Assembly: GCF_024171995.1 (NCBI RefSeq)
Contig: NZ_JAMTCT010000011.1
Span: forward strand, 1 to 64,000
Reading direction: 5' to 3'
DNA: 64,000 nt
Origin: Promicromonospora umidemergens
GTDB lineage: Bacteria > Actinomycetota > Actinomycetes > Actinomycetales > Cellulomonadaceae
The notes below the pieces were generated by a model. It saw nothing but the letters and a program-made list of their open reading frames with translations. It searched no databases and was not told where the DNA came from. Both the position numbers and the translations under genes were made by a program. How positions within the stretch are numbered: the stretch's first letter is position 1; the number at the start of each line of letters is the position of its first letter. Positions 52,699 to 61,841 of this stretch are shown here, in pieces.

Positions 52699-54096
52699 TC
52701 AGCGCGCCCGGACCGCCAGGATCGCCGTCACCACGGCCGGCACGAGCAGGATGGCGCCCGCCGTGTTGACCGCCTGGAACCCGCCCCACGCGAGGAGCGG
52801 CCCGGCGAGCGCGGCGGACCCCGCGCCGAAGTAGTTCATCAGTGCGTCCGTAGCACCCTGCAGCGGTAGCTTGACCTGCGGCTCGGCCACGGACGCCAGC
52901 ACCGCCGACGACGCGATCACGCACGCCGACCAGCCCAGCCCGAGCAGCACGAGCGCCGCCGCAGTGAGCACCTCCGTATCGAGGACCGGACCGGGTCCGC
53001 CGTGCCCGGCGTGCCCTCCGGCGTCGGGCACCAGGGCCGCCGCCGTGAAGCCGACGGCGACCGCCGCCCCCTGCAGCGCCATCCCGCCGACGGCGACGCG
53101 CAGCGGCCCGAAGCGGTCGGCCAGCCAGCCGAACACCGGGCTGAAGGCGAACATCCCCAGCACGTGCAGGCTGATCACGATGCCCACCAGCCGGAGCGAC
53201 ATGCCGCCGTGCTGCATGTGCACCGGTGTCATCACCATCACCATGATCATCACGCCGTGCGCCACGGCGGTGGTCACCACGGCGAACCGCGCCTGTGGGT
53301 GCGCCAAGGCCCAGCGCAGCGCGGCGACGGCGCCGGTCCGCTTCGGCTCGGCAGTCCGCGCGCTATCGTCCCGCCCACCAGGCTGCCCGACGGCGGTGCG
53401 CGCGCCCGACACCGCCAGGCTGCCCGCTGGATCCCGGTACAGCGCCGCGAGCAGGAGCCCGGCGAGCAGGTACGCGACGATCGAGAAGAGGTACGGCCCG
53501 CCCAGGTCGGGCACGCCGAACCCGCTGCCCAGCGCCGCACCGGGCGCCGCGAGGTTGGGGCCCACCACCGAGCCGACCGTCGTCGACCACAGGACTATCG
53601 ACATCGTCCTCGCGCGCGTGCCCGAACCCACGTTGTCGGCGGCCGCGTACCGGGACTGCAGGTTGGTCGCGTTCGCCACGCCGTAGAGCGTGAGGCCCAC
53701 CAGGAGCACGACGAGCTGCCCGAGCACCGCGGCCGTGACGATGAGCAGCGCACCGACCGTGGACAGCCCGTACCCGAGGGACAGCGCCCAGCGGCGGCCG
53801 CGAACCTGGGCGAGAGTAGCGAGCGGGATCGAGGCGACCGCGGCGGCGAGCACGCCGACGGCTTGCGCGAGACCGGCCACGGACGTGCCGCCGAGGCTCT
53901 CCGCGAGCAGCGCACCGACGGCGGCACCGGACGCGACGCCGACCCCGGCCAGCAGGTTGCTGAACACCAGCACGACCAGGTTGCGGCGCGCGTGCGGCAC
54001 CGTCTCGGGGGTCGGCTCGACGGGCTCAGCAACCACCTCGGTGGTGTCGACGGGGCCCTCGACGGTGGCTGGGACCTCGGACGGCGGTTTCTCCAC
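52699..54096 (-). CDS. MFS transporter
   Basis: The 465-aa product starts at a GTG after GAGAGGAAA. After about 38 acidic N-terminal residues, 12 hydrophobic helices follow; the loop after helix 2 has LAQVRGRRWALSLGYGLSTV and the loop before helix 8 FGWLADRFGPLRVAVGG, both MFS signatures. The central loop is about 40 residues. His-rich segments (HMQHGGM, GGHAGHGG) might bind metal, interesting beside a CopC-like gene, but a drug or sugar cargo is just as possible. Confidence 0.85.
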   Translation of the reverse strand: MEKPPSEVPATVEGPVDTTEVVAEPVEPTPETVPHARRNLVVLVFSNLLAGVGVASGAAVGALLAESLGGTSVAGLAQAVGVLAAAVASIPLATLAQVRGRRWALSLGYGLSTVGALLIVTAAVLGQLVVLLVGLTLYGVANATNLQSRYAAADNVGSGTRARTMSIVLWSTTVGSVVGPNLAAPGAALGSGFGVPDLGGPYLFSIVAYLLAGLLLAALYRDPAGSLAVSGARTAVGQPGGRDDSARTAEPKRTGAVAALRWALAHPQARFAVVTTAVAHGVMIMVMVMTPVHMQHGGMSLRLVGIVISLHVLGMFAFSPVFGWLADRFGPLRVAVGGMALQGAAVAVGFTAAALVPDAGGHAGHGGPGPVLDTEVLTAAALVLLGLGWSACVIASSAVLASVAEPQVKLPLQGATDALMNYFGAGSAALAGPLLAWGGFQAVNTAGAILLVPAVVTAILAVRAR

Positions 54097-54120
54097 GATT
54101 TCCTCTCATTGGTGTAGCAC

Positions 54121-54135
54121 CTACCGGAACGGTAG
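54121..54135. promoter_or_regulatory. Short dyad upstream of the MFS gene
   Basis: CTACCG GAA CGGTAG: perfect 6-bp arms 25 bp upstream of the MFS start, a candidate operator. The rest of the 275-bp divergent gap to HU (54136-54371) shows no gene. Confidence 0.4.
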
Positions 54136-54371
54136 ACCGCTATGGGTTGCGGAAGTCATCGGATAGTGCGCGGTGACACTGCCTCAAGAGCCTCTGCACC
54201 GTCGTCGTCCACAGGCTCGTACACAGGTTCGCGTCCTCTCAGAGCGGAAAGTTAGCCACGACTCGCCGTCGAAGTGCCCGTTCTCCGCGAATTCCTGCCG
54301 ATCTGCTGGCAGTATGGGGCCTCGTCGTCGGGCGGGTACCGCCGCACGACGTGACCGAAGAAGGGAACCGC

Positions 54372-54653
54372 ATGTCGCTCAACAAGTCCGAGCTCGTCTC
54401 GGCCATCGCCAACAAGGCTGAGATCAACAAGACCGAGGCCGAGGCCGCGCTCAACGCCTTCCAGGAGGTGCTGATCGAGTCGCTCGCCAAGGGCGAGGCC
54501 GTCAAGGTGACGGGCTTCCTCTCGGCCGAGCGTGTCGAGCGTGCCGCCCGCACGGGTCGTAACCCGCGCACCGGCGAGGAGATCCAGATCCCCGCGAACT
54601 TCGGTGTGAAGATCAGCGCCGGCTCGCTGCTGAAGAAGGCCGTCGCGAAGTGA
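54372..54653 (+). CDS. hup: HU-family DNA-binding protein
   Basis: The 93-aa product starts at the ATG at 54372 after GAAGGGAA. The full HU/IHF fold is present: MSLNKSELVSAIANKAEINK, the core VKVTGFLSAERVERAAR and the DNA-binding arm signature GRNPRTGEEIQIPA. It lacks the Lys/Ala-rich C-terminal tail of the mycobacterial HupB. It is a nucleoid-associated dimer. A strong intrinsic terminator follows at once. Confidence 0.96.
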   Translation: MSLNKSELVSAIANKAEINKTEAEAALNAFQEVLIESLAKGEAVKVTGFLSAERVERAARTGRNPRTGEEIQIPANFGVKISAGSLLKKAVAK

Positions 54654-54678
54654 CGCTTCGCCGCTGATTTCCAGCGAC

Positions 54679-54715
54679 GCGAAGGCCCGGCTCCCCAACG
54701 GGGGCCGGGCCTTCG
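54679..54715. terminator. Terminator after HU, bidirectional
   Basis: GCGAAGGCCCGG (54679-54690) and CCGGGCCTTCGC (54704-54715) pair perfectly, with extra CCCC/GGGG pairs inside. It lies 25 bp after the HU stop and 6 bp before the end of the convergent gene. Confidence 0.8.
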
Positions 54716-54721
54716 CATGTG

Positions 54722-57310
54722 CTACAGGTCGCCCTTGCGCTCCAGGTACCGCATCGCTACCCAGCCGATCGGGACCCGGCCCCAGTAGGTGCACAGGCGG
54801 TACAGGATGGTCACGGAGAACGCGATGGTGGCAGGCACCCCCGCGGCCGACAGCCCGGCCGTCAGGGCGCCCTCGACGCCACCCAGGCCGCCGGGCGTCG
54901 GGATGAGCGCGCCGAGCGCGTTGCCCACGAGGTTGACGAGAGCGATGTCGACCAGCGAGAGCGACTCCCCGAACGCCGCGAGGCAGCACCACAGGGCGAC
55001 GATGTAGCCGAGCGTCATGATGAGGTTCCCCGCGACGCCGAGCGCGAGCCGGCCCGGGTGGCTCAGCATCTGGGCCAGCCGGGGCCACACCTGCCGCAGC
55101 CGCGGCCGGATGTATCCCATGCCCCACCGCCGCACGGGCGGCACGAGCAGCGTCGCGACGACGGCGAGCGCGACGCCCGCCAGCGTGATCAGCACCGCCG
55201 GGGACGGCAGCTCGACGAGCGCCCCCGACCCCGTGAAGATCGACAGGAACACGAGCAGCAGCACGGTGACGACGAACTGCGACACCTGCACCAGCGCGAC
55301 GGTGGCGACCGCCATCGACATCGAGACCCCGCGCTGGGTCAGCAGCCGCAGGTTGAGCGCGGCCGGGCCGATCCCCGCGGGCGCAGCCAGGGCCACGAAC
55401 GAGCCGGCGGCCGCCGTGAGCGTGGCTCGTCCGATCGGCACACGGGCCGGGGAGAACGCGACGAGCGTGAGGCCGGCCCCGAGCCAGGTGAGGATCGCGA
55501 GCCCGAAGGCCAGCGCGATCCACCACGGGTTCGCGTCGCGCACGGCCTGGGCGATCTCGTCGAAGTTGATGGTGGTCACGATCACGGCGACCGCGATGAT
55601 CATCAGCGTCGTGGTGAGCACGGTGCGCGCGCTGAACCTGGAGATGCGCTGCGGCTGCACGCTGGCCTCGGGCAGCCGTTCGACGAGGGCGTCGCGCAGC
55701 TCCCCCAGGAGGCCCTTCGCGCGCCGCACCTCCTCACGCGTGGTGCGGGGGAGGGCTATCGACTGGATCAGTGGTCCGATGGCGGCGATGTCGGCGTCGG
55801 GCAGGGCGCGGACCGCCGAGGCGACGGCGCGGCGCGGCCCGACCCGCAGCCCGAGGAGCGCGAGCATCTGCACGAGGTCGAGGCGCCTGGACAGCGGCGA
55901 CGAGGCGATGTCGCCCTGCTCCCAGCCGGTGATCCACACGTGGGTGCCGTCGTCCTCGTCCGGCGCCGGGCCACGGTGCGTGAGCAGGACGTCCTGGGTG
56001 AGCGCGCGGTGCGTGAGGCCGGCGGCGTGCGCCCGGCCGAGCTGCTCCCAGGCTTCGGCGAGGACGTCGTCGTGCACCTCGGCGTCGGGCAGGTCGCGGA
56101 GGGAGACGGCGGGTGAGGCGTGCTCGAGGACGAGCGCGATCGAGTCGCCGAGCTCGCCGATCCCGAGGAGTCGCGGGGTGCGGACGCCGGCGGCGGTCGC
56201 GGCGTAGGACAGCAGGGCGGTGCGCTCGGCGACGGCCTTGAGCGAGATGGCGGCCCGGCCCTCGATGCCCCGCAGGCGCAGGGCCCGCCACAGGCGGGTG
56301 ATGAGGCCGACGACCTGGCGGTCGCCGTCGAGCACCACGACGTCCCGGCGCACGCCGTCGTCGCAGCTCAGTGCGTACACGCGATGGTCGCCGGCGCGGC
56401 TCAGGGCGACCGCCACCGGGTCGTCGGAGGCATTCTCGGCGGGCCGGGCCCCGGCGGGCTGGTCAGCGGGCGTGGCCGGCTCGCCCAGGTGCTCGTCCCA
56501 CTCATCTCCCGTGGGCGTGGCCGGGGCGTGCACGCGGGTGAGCGACGTCGGCACGTAGCCGGCGCGGCGCACGGCGGCCACCAGCTCCGACCCGTAGGCG
56601 CGCTCGCTGCGGGTGCCCGACACGTACTGCACGGACGAGCCGGCGAGCCGCCCCAGCAGGAGCGCGACGAGCACGCCGGGCAGCGACACCTGGCCGGTGA
56701 TCAGCACGACCAGCAGCGCCGTGAACATGAGGTTCCACGAGATGCGGACGGTGCGGCGCCGCGTCGCGGGCCCCGCGACGGTGAGCATCGCGGTCACGGC
56801 GACGGCGTACTCCGGGATGGTCAGCACGTACCCGGCGCCGCGCTCCCAGACCGACAGGCCTCGTACGAGCTCGTCCGAGCCCAGGTGCTGTACCAGGACC
56901 GTCGTGAGGACGCCGAGCAGCAGGCCGAGAACTGCCGCGACGATGGACTCGATGATCTGCCGGCCCAGGCGGCGGACCCCCAGCTCGATCAGCACGGCGA
57001 CCGGGGCGAACAGGCTGACCAGGCCCTGGAGCACCGCGACGGGGATGAACAGGATCGTCGCCAGCAGGTCGTTGAAGCCGCGGACGTCCTCGGTGACGCC
57101 CTCCGTGGTGCCGTGGGCGACGACCGACAGGAACATGACGCCTGCGATGCCGAGCGCGCACCCGACCAGCCAGACCAGCGCGCGCGGGTGCCGCACGCGC
57201 TCCTCCGGGGAGTCGACGACGCGGACGAGGCCGTACCCGGCCGGTGCTGCCTGCGGTGCGTCGGAGCGTTCGGCACCGGCGTCAGCGCGGCCGGTGCGCG
57301 AGTTGGACAT
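54722..57310 (-). CDS. Flippase-like (LPG_synthase_TM/UPF0104) protein with degenerate kinase-like domain
   Basis: The 862-aa product has N-terminal helices (about 45-230), a soluble domain (about 300-520) and a C-terminal helical block (about 560-855). The C-terminal block carries the UPF0104/AglD signature PTPGGLGGVEGAL at 804-816. The soluble domain aligns by eye with small protein kinases: HAAGLTHRALTQDVLL at 428-443 occupies the HRD-loop position, but the catalytic Asp and Asn are replaced, and ITGWEQG stands where DFG should be. It is therefore probably a pseudokinase. The membrane part may move a lipid. A leaderless box TAGAAT precedes the ATG. Confidence 0.85.
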   Translation of the reverse strand: MSNSRTGRADAGAERSDAPQAAPAGYGLVRVVDSPEERVRHPRALVWLVGCALGIAGVMFLSVVAHGTTEGVTEDVRGFNDLLATILFIPVAVLQGLVSLFAPVAVLIELGVRRLGRQIIESIVAAVLGLLLGVLTTVLVQHLGSDELVRGLSVWERGAGYVLTIPEYAVAVTAMLTVAGPATRRRTVRISWNLMFTALLVVLITGQVSLPGVLVALLLGRLAGSSVQYVSGTRSERAYGSELVAAVRRAGYVPTSLTRVHAPATPTGDEWDEHLGEPATPADQPAGARPAENASDDPVAVALSRAGDHRVYALSCDDGVRRDVVVLDGDRQVVGLITRLWRALRLRGIEGRAAISLKAVAERTALLSYAATAAGVRTPRLLGIGELGDSIALVLEHASPAVSLRDLPDAEVHDDVLAEAWEQLGRAHAAGLTHRALTQDVLLTHRGPAPDEDDGTHVWITGWEQGDIASSPLSRRLDLVQMLALLGLRVGPRRAVASAVRALPDADIAAIGPLIQSIALPRTTREEVRRAKGLLGELRDALVERLPEASVQPQRISRFSARTVLTTTLMIIAVAVIVTTINFDEIAQAVRDANPWWIALAFGLAILTWLGAGLTLVAFSPARVPIGRATLTAAAGSFVALAAPAGIGPAALNLRLLTQRGVSMSMAVATVALVQVSQFVVTVLLLVFLSIFTGSGALVELPSPAVLITLAGVALAVVATLLVPPVRRWGMGYIRPRLRQVWPRLAQMLSHPGRLALGVAGNLIMTLGYIVALWCCLAAFGESLSLVDIALVNLVGNALGALIPTPGGLGGVEGALTAGLSAAGVPATIAFSVTILYRLCTYWGRVPIGWVAMRYLERKGDL

Positions 57311-57316
57311 CCTCGG

Positions 57317-57322
57317 ATTCTA
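57317..57322 (-). promoter_or_regulatory. -10 box TAGAAT of a leaderless transcript (flippase-like gene)
   Basis: On the minus strand, it ends 6 nt before the ATG whose first base is 57310. Confidence 0.45.
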
Positions 57323-57416
57323 GGGGCGTTGGGTCGCGCATGACCGGAGGGTCGCGGGTGACGCCTGTTATGTCCGGGTCAGGTCGTGAATGTCCCCTGT
57401 GTCCACCTGCACGTTC

Positions 57417-58196
57417 TCACCGGATCCCCAGCGCCTCGCGCCACTCGGCGGGCACGAGGGCGTAGCCGACGAACGCCACCACGTCGAGCAGGGTGTGGGC
57501 GATGACCAGCGGGACGACCCGGCGTCGCCCGCCGGCCTGGAACCTCGGCGAGGTGTAGAACCACGAGAAGACGACGCCCATCACCACGTTCCCGAGGAAC
57601 GGCCCGATGCCCTGGTACAGGTGGTAGGAGCCACGCAGGAGCGAGCTGGCGACGATGAACTTCACCCGGTTCCAGCCGAGCTCCCGCGTGCGCTCGTACA
57701 GGTAGCCGACGGCGATGACCTCTTCCACCAGGCCGTTCTGGAACGCGCTGAGCAGCAGCACCGGAACGGTCCACCAGTGCACGTCCAGGGCGCTGGCCTG
57801 CACCTCGACGGTGATGCCGAGCGCGCGCCCGAGGGCGTAGAACGCGAGGCCAGGGATACCGATCGCGGCAGCGAGGGCGACGCCCCAGCCGAGGTCCCGG
57901 CCCGGCCGGCTCCCGTCCAGGCCGAGGCTGCGGACGGCGCTGCGGCCCTGCCCGCTCAGCAGGTACAGGGCCAGGGCCACCGGGACCAGGGCGAACCCGA
58001 TGCTCAGCAGCTGGTACACCAGGTCGAGGTACGGCCGCTCGGACTGGCTCGCGTTGAGCGTGGCGGTCTGCTCGGCGAGCGGTGTGCCCGCGGTGAGCCG
58101 GGCCGCGATGTTGACGATGGCGTACACCGCGGACTGGCCAAGGCTGAGCCCGAGCACTATCCACACCTCGGCGGCGACGCGACGGTTGGAAGACAC
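57417..58196 (-). CDS. CPBP-family intramembrane protease-like protein
   Basis: The 259-aa product was started at the GTG at 58196 because TATAAA lies 6 nt upstream; a frame beginning at 58235 would precede it. It has seven or eight helices. CPBP motif 1 reads EEVIAVGYLYER, with Val where the classic EExxxR has Arg. Motif 2 is LLRGSYHLYQG, and motif 3 is AHTLLDVVAFVG. The form SSLLRGSYHLYQG is common in actinobacterial members. These are Rce1/Abi-like proteins; protease activity here is unproven. Confidence 0.85.
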   Translation of the reverse strand: MSSNRRVAAEVWIVLGLSLGQSAVYAIVNIAARLTAGTPLAEQTATLNASQSERPYLDLVYQLLSIGFALVPVALALYLLSGQGRSAVRSLGLDGSRPGRDLGWGVALAAAIGIPGLAFYALGRALGITVEVQASALDVHWWTVPVLLLSAFQNGLVEEVIAVGYLYERTRELGWNRVKFIVASSLLRGSYHLYQGIGPFLGNVVMGVVFSWFYTSPRFQAGGRRRVVPLVIAHTLLDVVAFVGYALVPAEWREALGIR

Positions 58197-58266
58197 GGGC
58201 CGTTTATAGCAGCCGCCGCTGAGCGCGGGCCGCACCCACGCTCAGCGGCGGCCGCCGTCGGCCCGG

Positions 58267-59787
58267 TCAGTCGCGGTCGGACGCGCGCCGGACGAAGTCC
58301 GCCAGGTCCGCCGCCTGCGCCGTCCGCGACTCCGGGTGGACGTACATCATGTGCCCCGCCGGGTAGACCCGGGTCTCTATCCGGTCGCGGTAGGACGCAG
58401 GGATCGCCATCTGGTCGAGGCTGTACTCGATGGCCTCGACGGGCACACCGCCGTCGTACCGGCCCATGGCTACGTGTACCCGCAGGTGCGGGTTGATGAT
58501 CATCGCCGTAGCGAGCTTGTCGGCGACGTCGACGGCCTGGCCCTCGAACTCCTTGTACGACCACGGGTGCACCTGGCGGGACAGCACCTCGTAGATCGCG
58601 TCGTGCTCGTACTCGAGCTCACCGCGCAGGTAGTGGTGCAGCGCCGCGGTGTAGGCCCCGGCGGTGGCGGTCATGAACGGGTCGTACGGCATCTGCTCGT
58701 GGAGGTAGTTGTCCGCGGGGCCGGTGAACCGGGTGTCGAGGCGGCCCGTCACGAGCCGGCGGGAGCGCAGCAGCTCCGCGTAGACACGGGTGTGCTCCAG
58801 GCGGAGGTTCGCCCGGTCCACGTAGTCCTCGCTGAGCCCGGTCAGGGACGAGATCTTGGTGACGGCGGCGGCCCGCTCGTCGTCGGGCACGCGCGCGCCG
58901 CGGGCCAGGACGGAGGCGTAGGTTCCCGCCCAGTCCCGGGCCTCGGCCACCACGTCGTCCAGCGTGCGGTCGCCGAGGAGGCCGTGGTACTGCGCCGTCG
59001 CGGCGTAGAGCGGCAGGAACAGCGGGTGCGGCAGGTTGGAGCGCTCGCCGTCGAACAGGGCCTCCAGGTTCAGCGCCGGGGCCACCAGCATGACGCCGTT
59101 GAAGAACATCCCGAAGCGCTGCTGCAGGTACTCGGCGAGGGCAGCGCCCCGGGTCCCGCCGTACGACTCGCCGATCAGGAACTTGGGGCTCATCCACCGG
59201 TCGTTGCGGCTCGTCCACAGGCGGATGATCTCGCCGACCGACTCGAGGTCGCCCGTGAACCCGTGGAACGGCTTGGCCTGCTCGCCCTCGGTGGCGCGGG
59301 AGAAGCCGGTCGAGACGGGGTCGATGAACACGAGGTCGGAGACGTGCAGCAGCGTCTCCAGGTTGTCGACCAGCCTGTACGGAGGCGGGGTCAGGTTGCC
59401 GACGTCTCCCGAGTCGACCCGCCGGGGTCCGAGCAGGCCCAGGTGCAGCCACACCGACGACGAGCCGGGGCCGCCGTTGAACGCGAACGTCACCGGACGG
59501 CGCGTCACGTCGGTGTCGCGGGGCTCCGAGCCCGGCGCGGAGTCGAGCGTGTAGTACGTGATCGAGACCTCGGCCTTGGCCTTGCGCCCGTCGTACTTGT
59601 CCTCGGTGAGCACCTCCTGGCGCAGCACGATCCGGCCGGTCGTCGCCGTGTAGGAGAGGTCACCCTGCGGGGTGTGCAGCGTGTGGCTCGTGGTGACGAG
59701 GTCGTCGGTGGGTTCGGGCTTCTCCGCCGCCCTCGAGGTGTTCGTCGTCGCGGGGTCGGTCTGCGTCGTCTTCTCGTCGTCCGTCAC
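58267..59787 (-). CDS. S10-like serine carboxypeptidase-family protein
   Basis: The 506-aa product has no signal peptide, which is unusual for the family; the first 30 residues are polar. The oxyanion-loop motif NGGPGSSS is at 104-111, the nucleophile Ser208 is in GESYGG, the acid is probably the Asp in GRYDGGVP, and the catalytic His is in YPAGHMMY. It should remove C-terminal residues from peptides in the cytosol. A TAGGTT box lies 7 nt before the GTG. It is divergent from a small ABC operon across 194 bp containing repeat copy C. Confidence 0.88.
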   Translation of the reverse strand: MTDDEKTTQTDPATTNTSRAAEKPEPTDDLVTTSHTLHTPQGDLSYTATTGRIVLRQEVLTEDKYDGRKAKAEVSITYYTLDSAPGSEPRDTDVTRRPVTFAFNGGPGSSSVWLHLGLLGPRRVDSGDVGNLTPPPYRLVDNLETLLHVSDLVFIDPVSTGFSRATEGEQAKPFHGFTGDLESVGEIIRLWTSRNDRWMSPKFLIGESYGGTRGAALAEYLQQRFGMFFNGVMLVAPALNLEALFDGERSNLPHPLFLPLYAATAQYHGLLGDRTLDDVVAEARDWAGTYASVLARGARVPDDERAAAVTKISSLTGLSEDYVDRANLRLEHTRVYAELLRSRRLVTGRLDTRFTGPADNYLHEQMPYDPFMTATAGAYTAALHHYLRGELEYEHDAIYEVLSRQVHPWSYKEFEGQAVDVADKLATAMIINPHLRVHVAMGRYDGGVPVEAIEYSLDQMAIPASYRDRIETRVYPAGHMMYVHPESRTAQAADLADFVRRASDRD

Positions 59788-59794
59788 GCGGGGG

Positions 59795-59800
59795 AACCTA
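59795..59800 (-). promoter_or_regulatory. -10 box TAGGTT of a leaderless transcript (S10-like peptidase)
   Basis: On the minus strand, it ends 7 nt before the GTG whose first base is 59787. Confidence 0.4.
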
Positions 59801-59836
59801 CCGCGCCGGGTGCGGCGACCTCCAGGGCGAATGTGT

Positions 59837-59894
59837 TCGGCAGCTCGTCAGGAGATCGGTAGTCCGGGCTACCGACCACCTGACATCTTGCCGA
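59837..59894. repeat. 58-bp palindromic intergenic repeat, copy C
   Basis: Outer TCGGCA/TGCCGA, middle GTCAGG/CCTGAC and inner CGGTAG/CTACCG arms in the same 58-bp layout as the other two copies, with a shorter internal loop. It lies between divergent genes. Confidence 0.75.
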
Positions 59895-59937
59895 CCACAC
59901 CGGGGACTGAATTACCTTGCGCGCGACGCTCATCTTG

Positions 59938-59953
59938 TGCAAACTGGTTTGCA
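59938..59953. promoter_or_regulatory. Candidate operator of the winged-helix/ABC operon
   Basis: TGCAAACTGGTTTGCA has perfect 7-bp arms with a 2-bp centre, 28 bp before the first gene of the operon. It is the probable binding site of the regulator encoded at 60694. Confidence 0.65.
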
Positions 59954-59981
59954 GGACAAACCGAACGACGAGGTGGAGACG

Positions 59982-60701
59982 ATGGCAGACCACGACAACC
60001 CAGCGGGCGAGCGGGCTCGGGCGGGCGACGACCCGGAGGCGGGGTCGGACCGCGGGCTGAGCCCTGCCGAGACGCTCCGGATGATCCGGCAGCAGCAGGA
60101 GGCGGCCCGGGACGCCACCGAGCCCGACGGTCGCCTGCTGTTCGGGGTCTGGGGCCTCGCCTGGCTGGTCGGGTACCTGGCCATGTGGACCAGCGCCCGC
60201 GACACGGGCACCCCCGAACGCTGGGCCGGCTGGGTGCTCGCCGGCTGCATCGTCGGCGCGATGGCGTTCACGATCGTGCACAGCATCACGCGGACCGCCG
60301 GCACACGCGGAGCGAGCGCCCGGATCGGCGCGTTGTACGGGTGGACCTGGTTCCTGGCCTTCACGACGTTCGGCGTCCTGATCGGCGCCATGGGCGACGC
60401 CGGTGCTCCGCCGGAGGTGATGGCGATCGCCGCCAACGGGGTCGCGTGTCTCATCGTCGGCATCATGTACATCGCGGGTGGCCTCCTCTTCGACGAGAAC
60501 CGCATGTCCGCCGTCGGCGCGTGGATGCTCGTCACGGCGGCGCTCGCGGCGTTCGCGGGCATGCCGAACACCTACCTCGTGATGGCGGTCGCGGGCGGCG
60601 GCGGCTTCCTGGCCATGGTCGTGGTGGAGCAGGGGATCCGTGCCCGGCGCAGGTCGACCGGAGCCGTGGCCGCGACGCCGGGCGGTGGGCGGGATGCCTG
60701 A
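59982..60701 (+). CDS. Membrane protein of the ABC operon
   Basis: The 239-aa product starts at the ATG at 59982 after GAGGTGGAG. A polar N-terminus of about 60 residues contains LSPAETLRMIRQQQEAARD, followed by five or six helices arranged in pairs (first LFGVWGLAWLVGYLAMW). No known domain is recognised. Proteins of this type, with an ETLRMIR-like N-terminus, typically precede a winged-helix regulator and an ABC-2 transporter in actinobacteria. It overlaps the regulator gene by 8 nt. Confidence 0.78.
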   Translation: MADHDNPAGERARAGDDPEAGSDRGLSPAETLRMIRQQQEAARDATEPDGRLLFGVWGLAWLVGYLAMWTSARDTGTPERWAGWVLAGCIVGAMAFTIVHSITRTAGTRGASARIGALYGWTWFLAFTTFGVLIGAMGDAGAPPEVMAIAANGVACLIVGIMYIAGGLLFDENRMSAVGAWMLVTAALAAFAGMPNTYLVMAVAGGGGFLAMVVVEQGIRARRRSTGAVAATPGGGRDA

Positions 60702-60996
60702 CGAGCTCGACCCCGTCATCCACGCCCCCGCGCGCCTGCGGGTGGTGGCCTCGCTCGCGGCCCTCGGCCGCGGGGACGAGGTGGCTTTTCCCAAGCTGCG
60801 CAAGCTGCTCGACATGACCGCCGGAAACCTGTCGACCCACCTGCGCAAGCTGGAGGACGCCGGGTACGTGCGGGTCACCAAGACGCACGAGGGCAGGATG
60901 CCTGCTACCTACCTGGCCCTCACCGAGACCGGCCGCACCGCGTTCGCGGACTACCAGGCGGCACTGATGGACCTTCTGAAGGGAGTACAGGGATGA
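60694..60996 (+). CDS. Winged-helix transcriptional regulator (HTH-27 type)
   Basis: The 100-aa product starts at the ATG at 60694. The winged helix is complete: HAPARLRVVASLAALGRGDE, then LRKLLDMTAGNLSTHLRKLE as the recognition helix and the wing YVRVTKTHEGRMPATY. It probably represses its own operon by binding the palindrome at 59938. It overlaps both neighbours (8 nt upstream, 4 nt downstream). Confidence 0.92.
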   Translation: MPDELDPVIHAPARLRVVASLAALGRGDEVAFPKLRKLLDMTAGNLSTHLRKLEDAGYVRVTKTHEGRMPATYLALTETGRTAFADYQAALMDLLKGVQG

Positions 60997-61841
60997 GTGC
61001 GGTAGAGGTCAGAGGGGTGACCCGGCGCTTCGGCGACGTCGTCGCTCTCGACGACGTCTCGCTGGAGGTGGGACCCGGCGAGCTGGTGGGCATGCTCGGC
61101 CCCAACGGGGCCGGCAAGTCGACGCTGCTGTCGCTGGTCAGCGGCCAGCGCAAGCCCGATACGGGCGTGGTGCGCCTGGACGGCCGCGACCCGCGGGACG
61201 CCCGCACGCGCACGGTGCTCGGCCTCACCCCGCAGGAGACCGGGCTGCCCGCGACGCTGCGGGTGCGTGAGGTGGTCGACTTCGTGGGGGGCCACTATCC
61301 CGACCCGGTCCCGACGGGCGAGCTGCTGGAGCAGTTCGGGCTCGCCGACCTGGGCAAGCGCCAGACCGGCTCGCTGTCCGGCGGGCAGAAGCGCCGGCTG
61401 GCCGTCGCGATGTCCCTCGTGGGCAGGCCGAGCGTCGTGCTGCTCGACGAGCCAACCACCGGGCTCGACGTGTCCGGCCGCACCGCCCTCTGGGACGCCA
61501 TCCGGGAGTACCACGCGGGCGGCGGAACGGTGCTGCTCACCTCGCACTACCTGGAGGAGGTGCAGGCCCTCGCCGAGCGCGTGGTCGTGATCGACCACGG
61601 GAAGGTGCTCGCGGACGACTCCCTTGAGGAAGTCCTCAGCCGGGTGGGCGTGCGCAGGGTGCAGCTCACCGACGCCGCCGGGGCGCGGCAGGAGCACCTC
61701 GTCCCCGACTCGGACGCCTTCGTACGTGACCTGGTCACCTCCGGCACGGAGTTCCGCGACCTGGAGATCCGGGGCGCGTCGCTCGAGGAAGCGTTCGGAC
61801 AGCTGGTCAACCACGAGGCCCCGGAAGGAGCACTGCGATGA
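60993..61841 (+). CDS. ABC transporter ATP-binding protein
   Basis: The 282-aa product has Walker A GPNGAGKSTLL, signature LSGGQKRRLAVAMSL, Walker B VVLLDEPTTGLD and switch His in LLTSHYLEE. The C-terminal ~70 residues form the accessory domain of drug-type exporters. It pairs with the following permease by a 4-nt overlap. Together they may export a toxic compound or lipid, sensed by the regulator encoded in the operon. Confidence 0.94.
   Translation: MSAVEVRGVTRRFGDVVALDDVSLEVGPGELVGMLGPNGAGKSTLLSLVSGQRKPDTGVVRLDGRDPRDARTRTVLGLTPQETGLPATLRVREVVDFVGGHYPDPVPTGELLEQFGLADLGKRQTGSLSGGQKRRLAVAMSLVGRPSVVLLDEPTTGLDVSGRTALWDAIREYHAGGGTVLLTSHYLEEVQALAERVVVIDHGKVLADDSLEEVLSRVGVRRVQLTDAAGARQEHLVPDSDAFVRDLVTSGTEFRDLEIRGASLEEAFGQLVNHEAPEGALR

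Noticed and set aside
53002-54117. 371-codon plus-strand frame opposite the MFS gene
   Set aside because: Arg/His-rich translation without domain; the minus strand gives a standard transporter.
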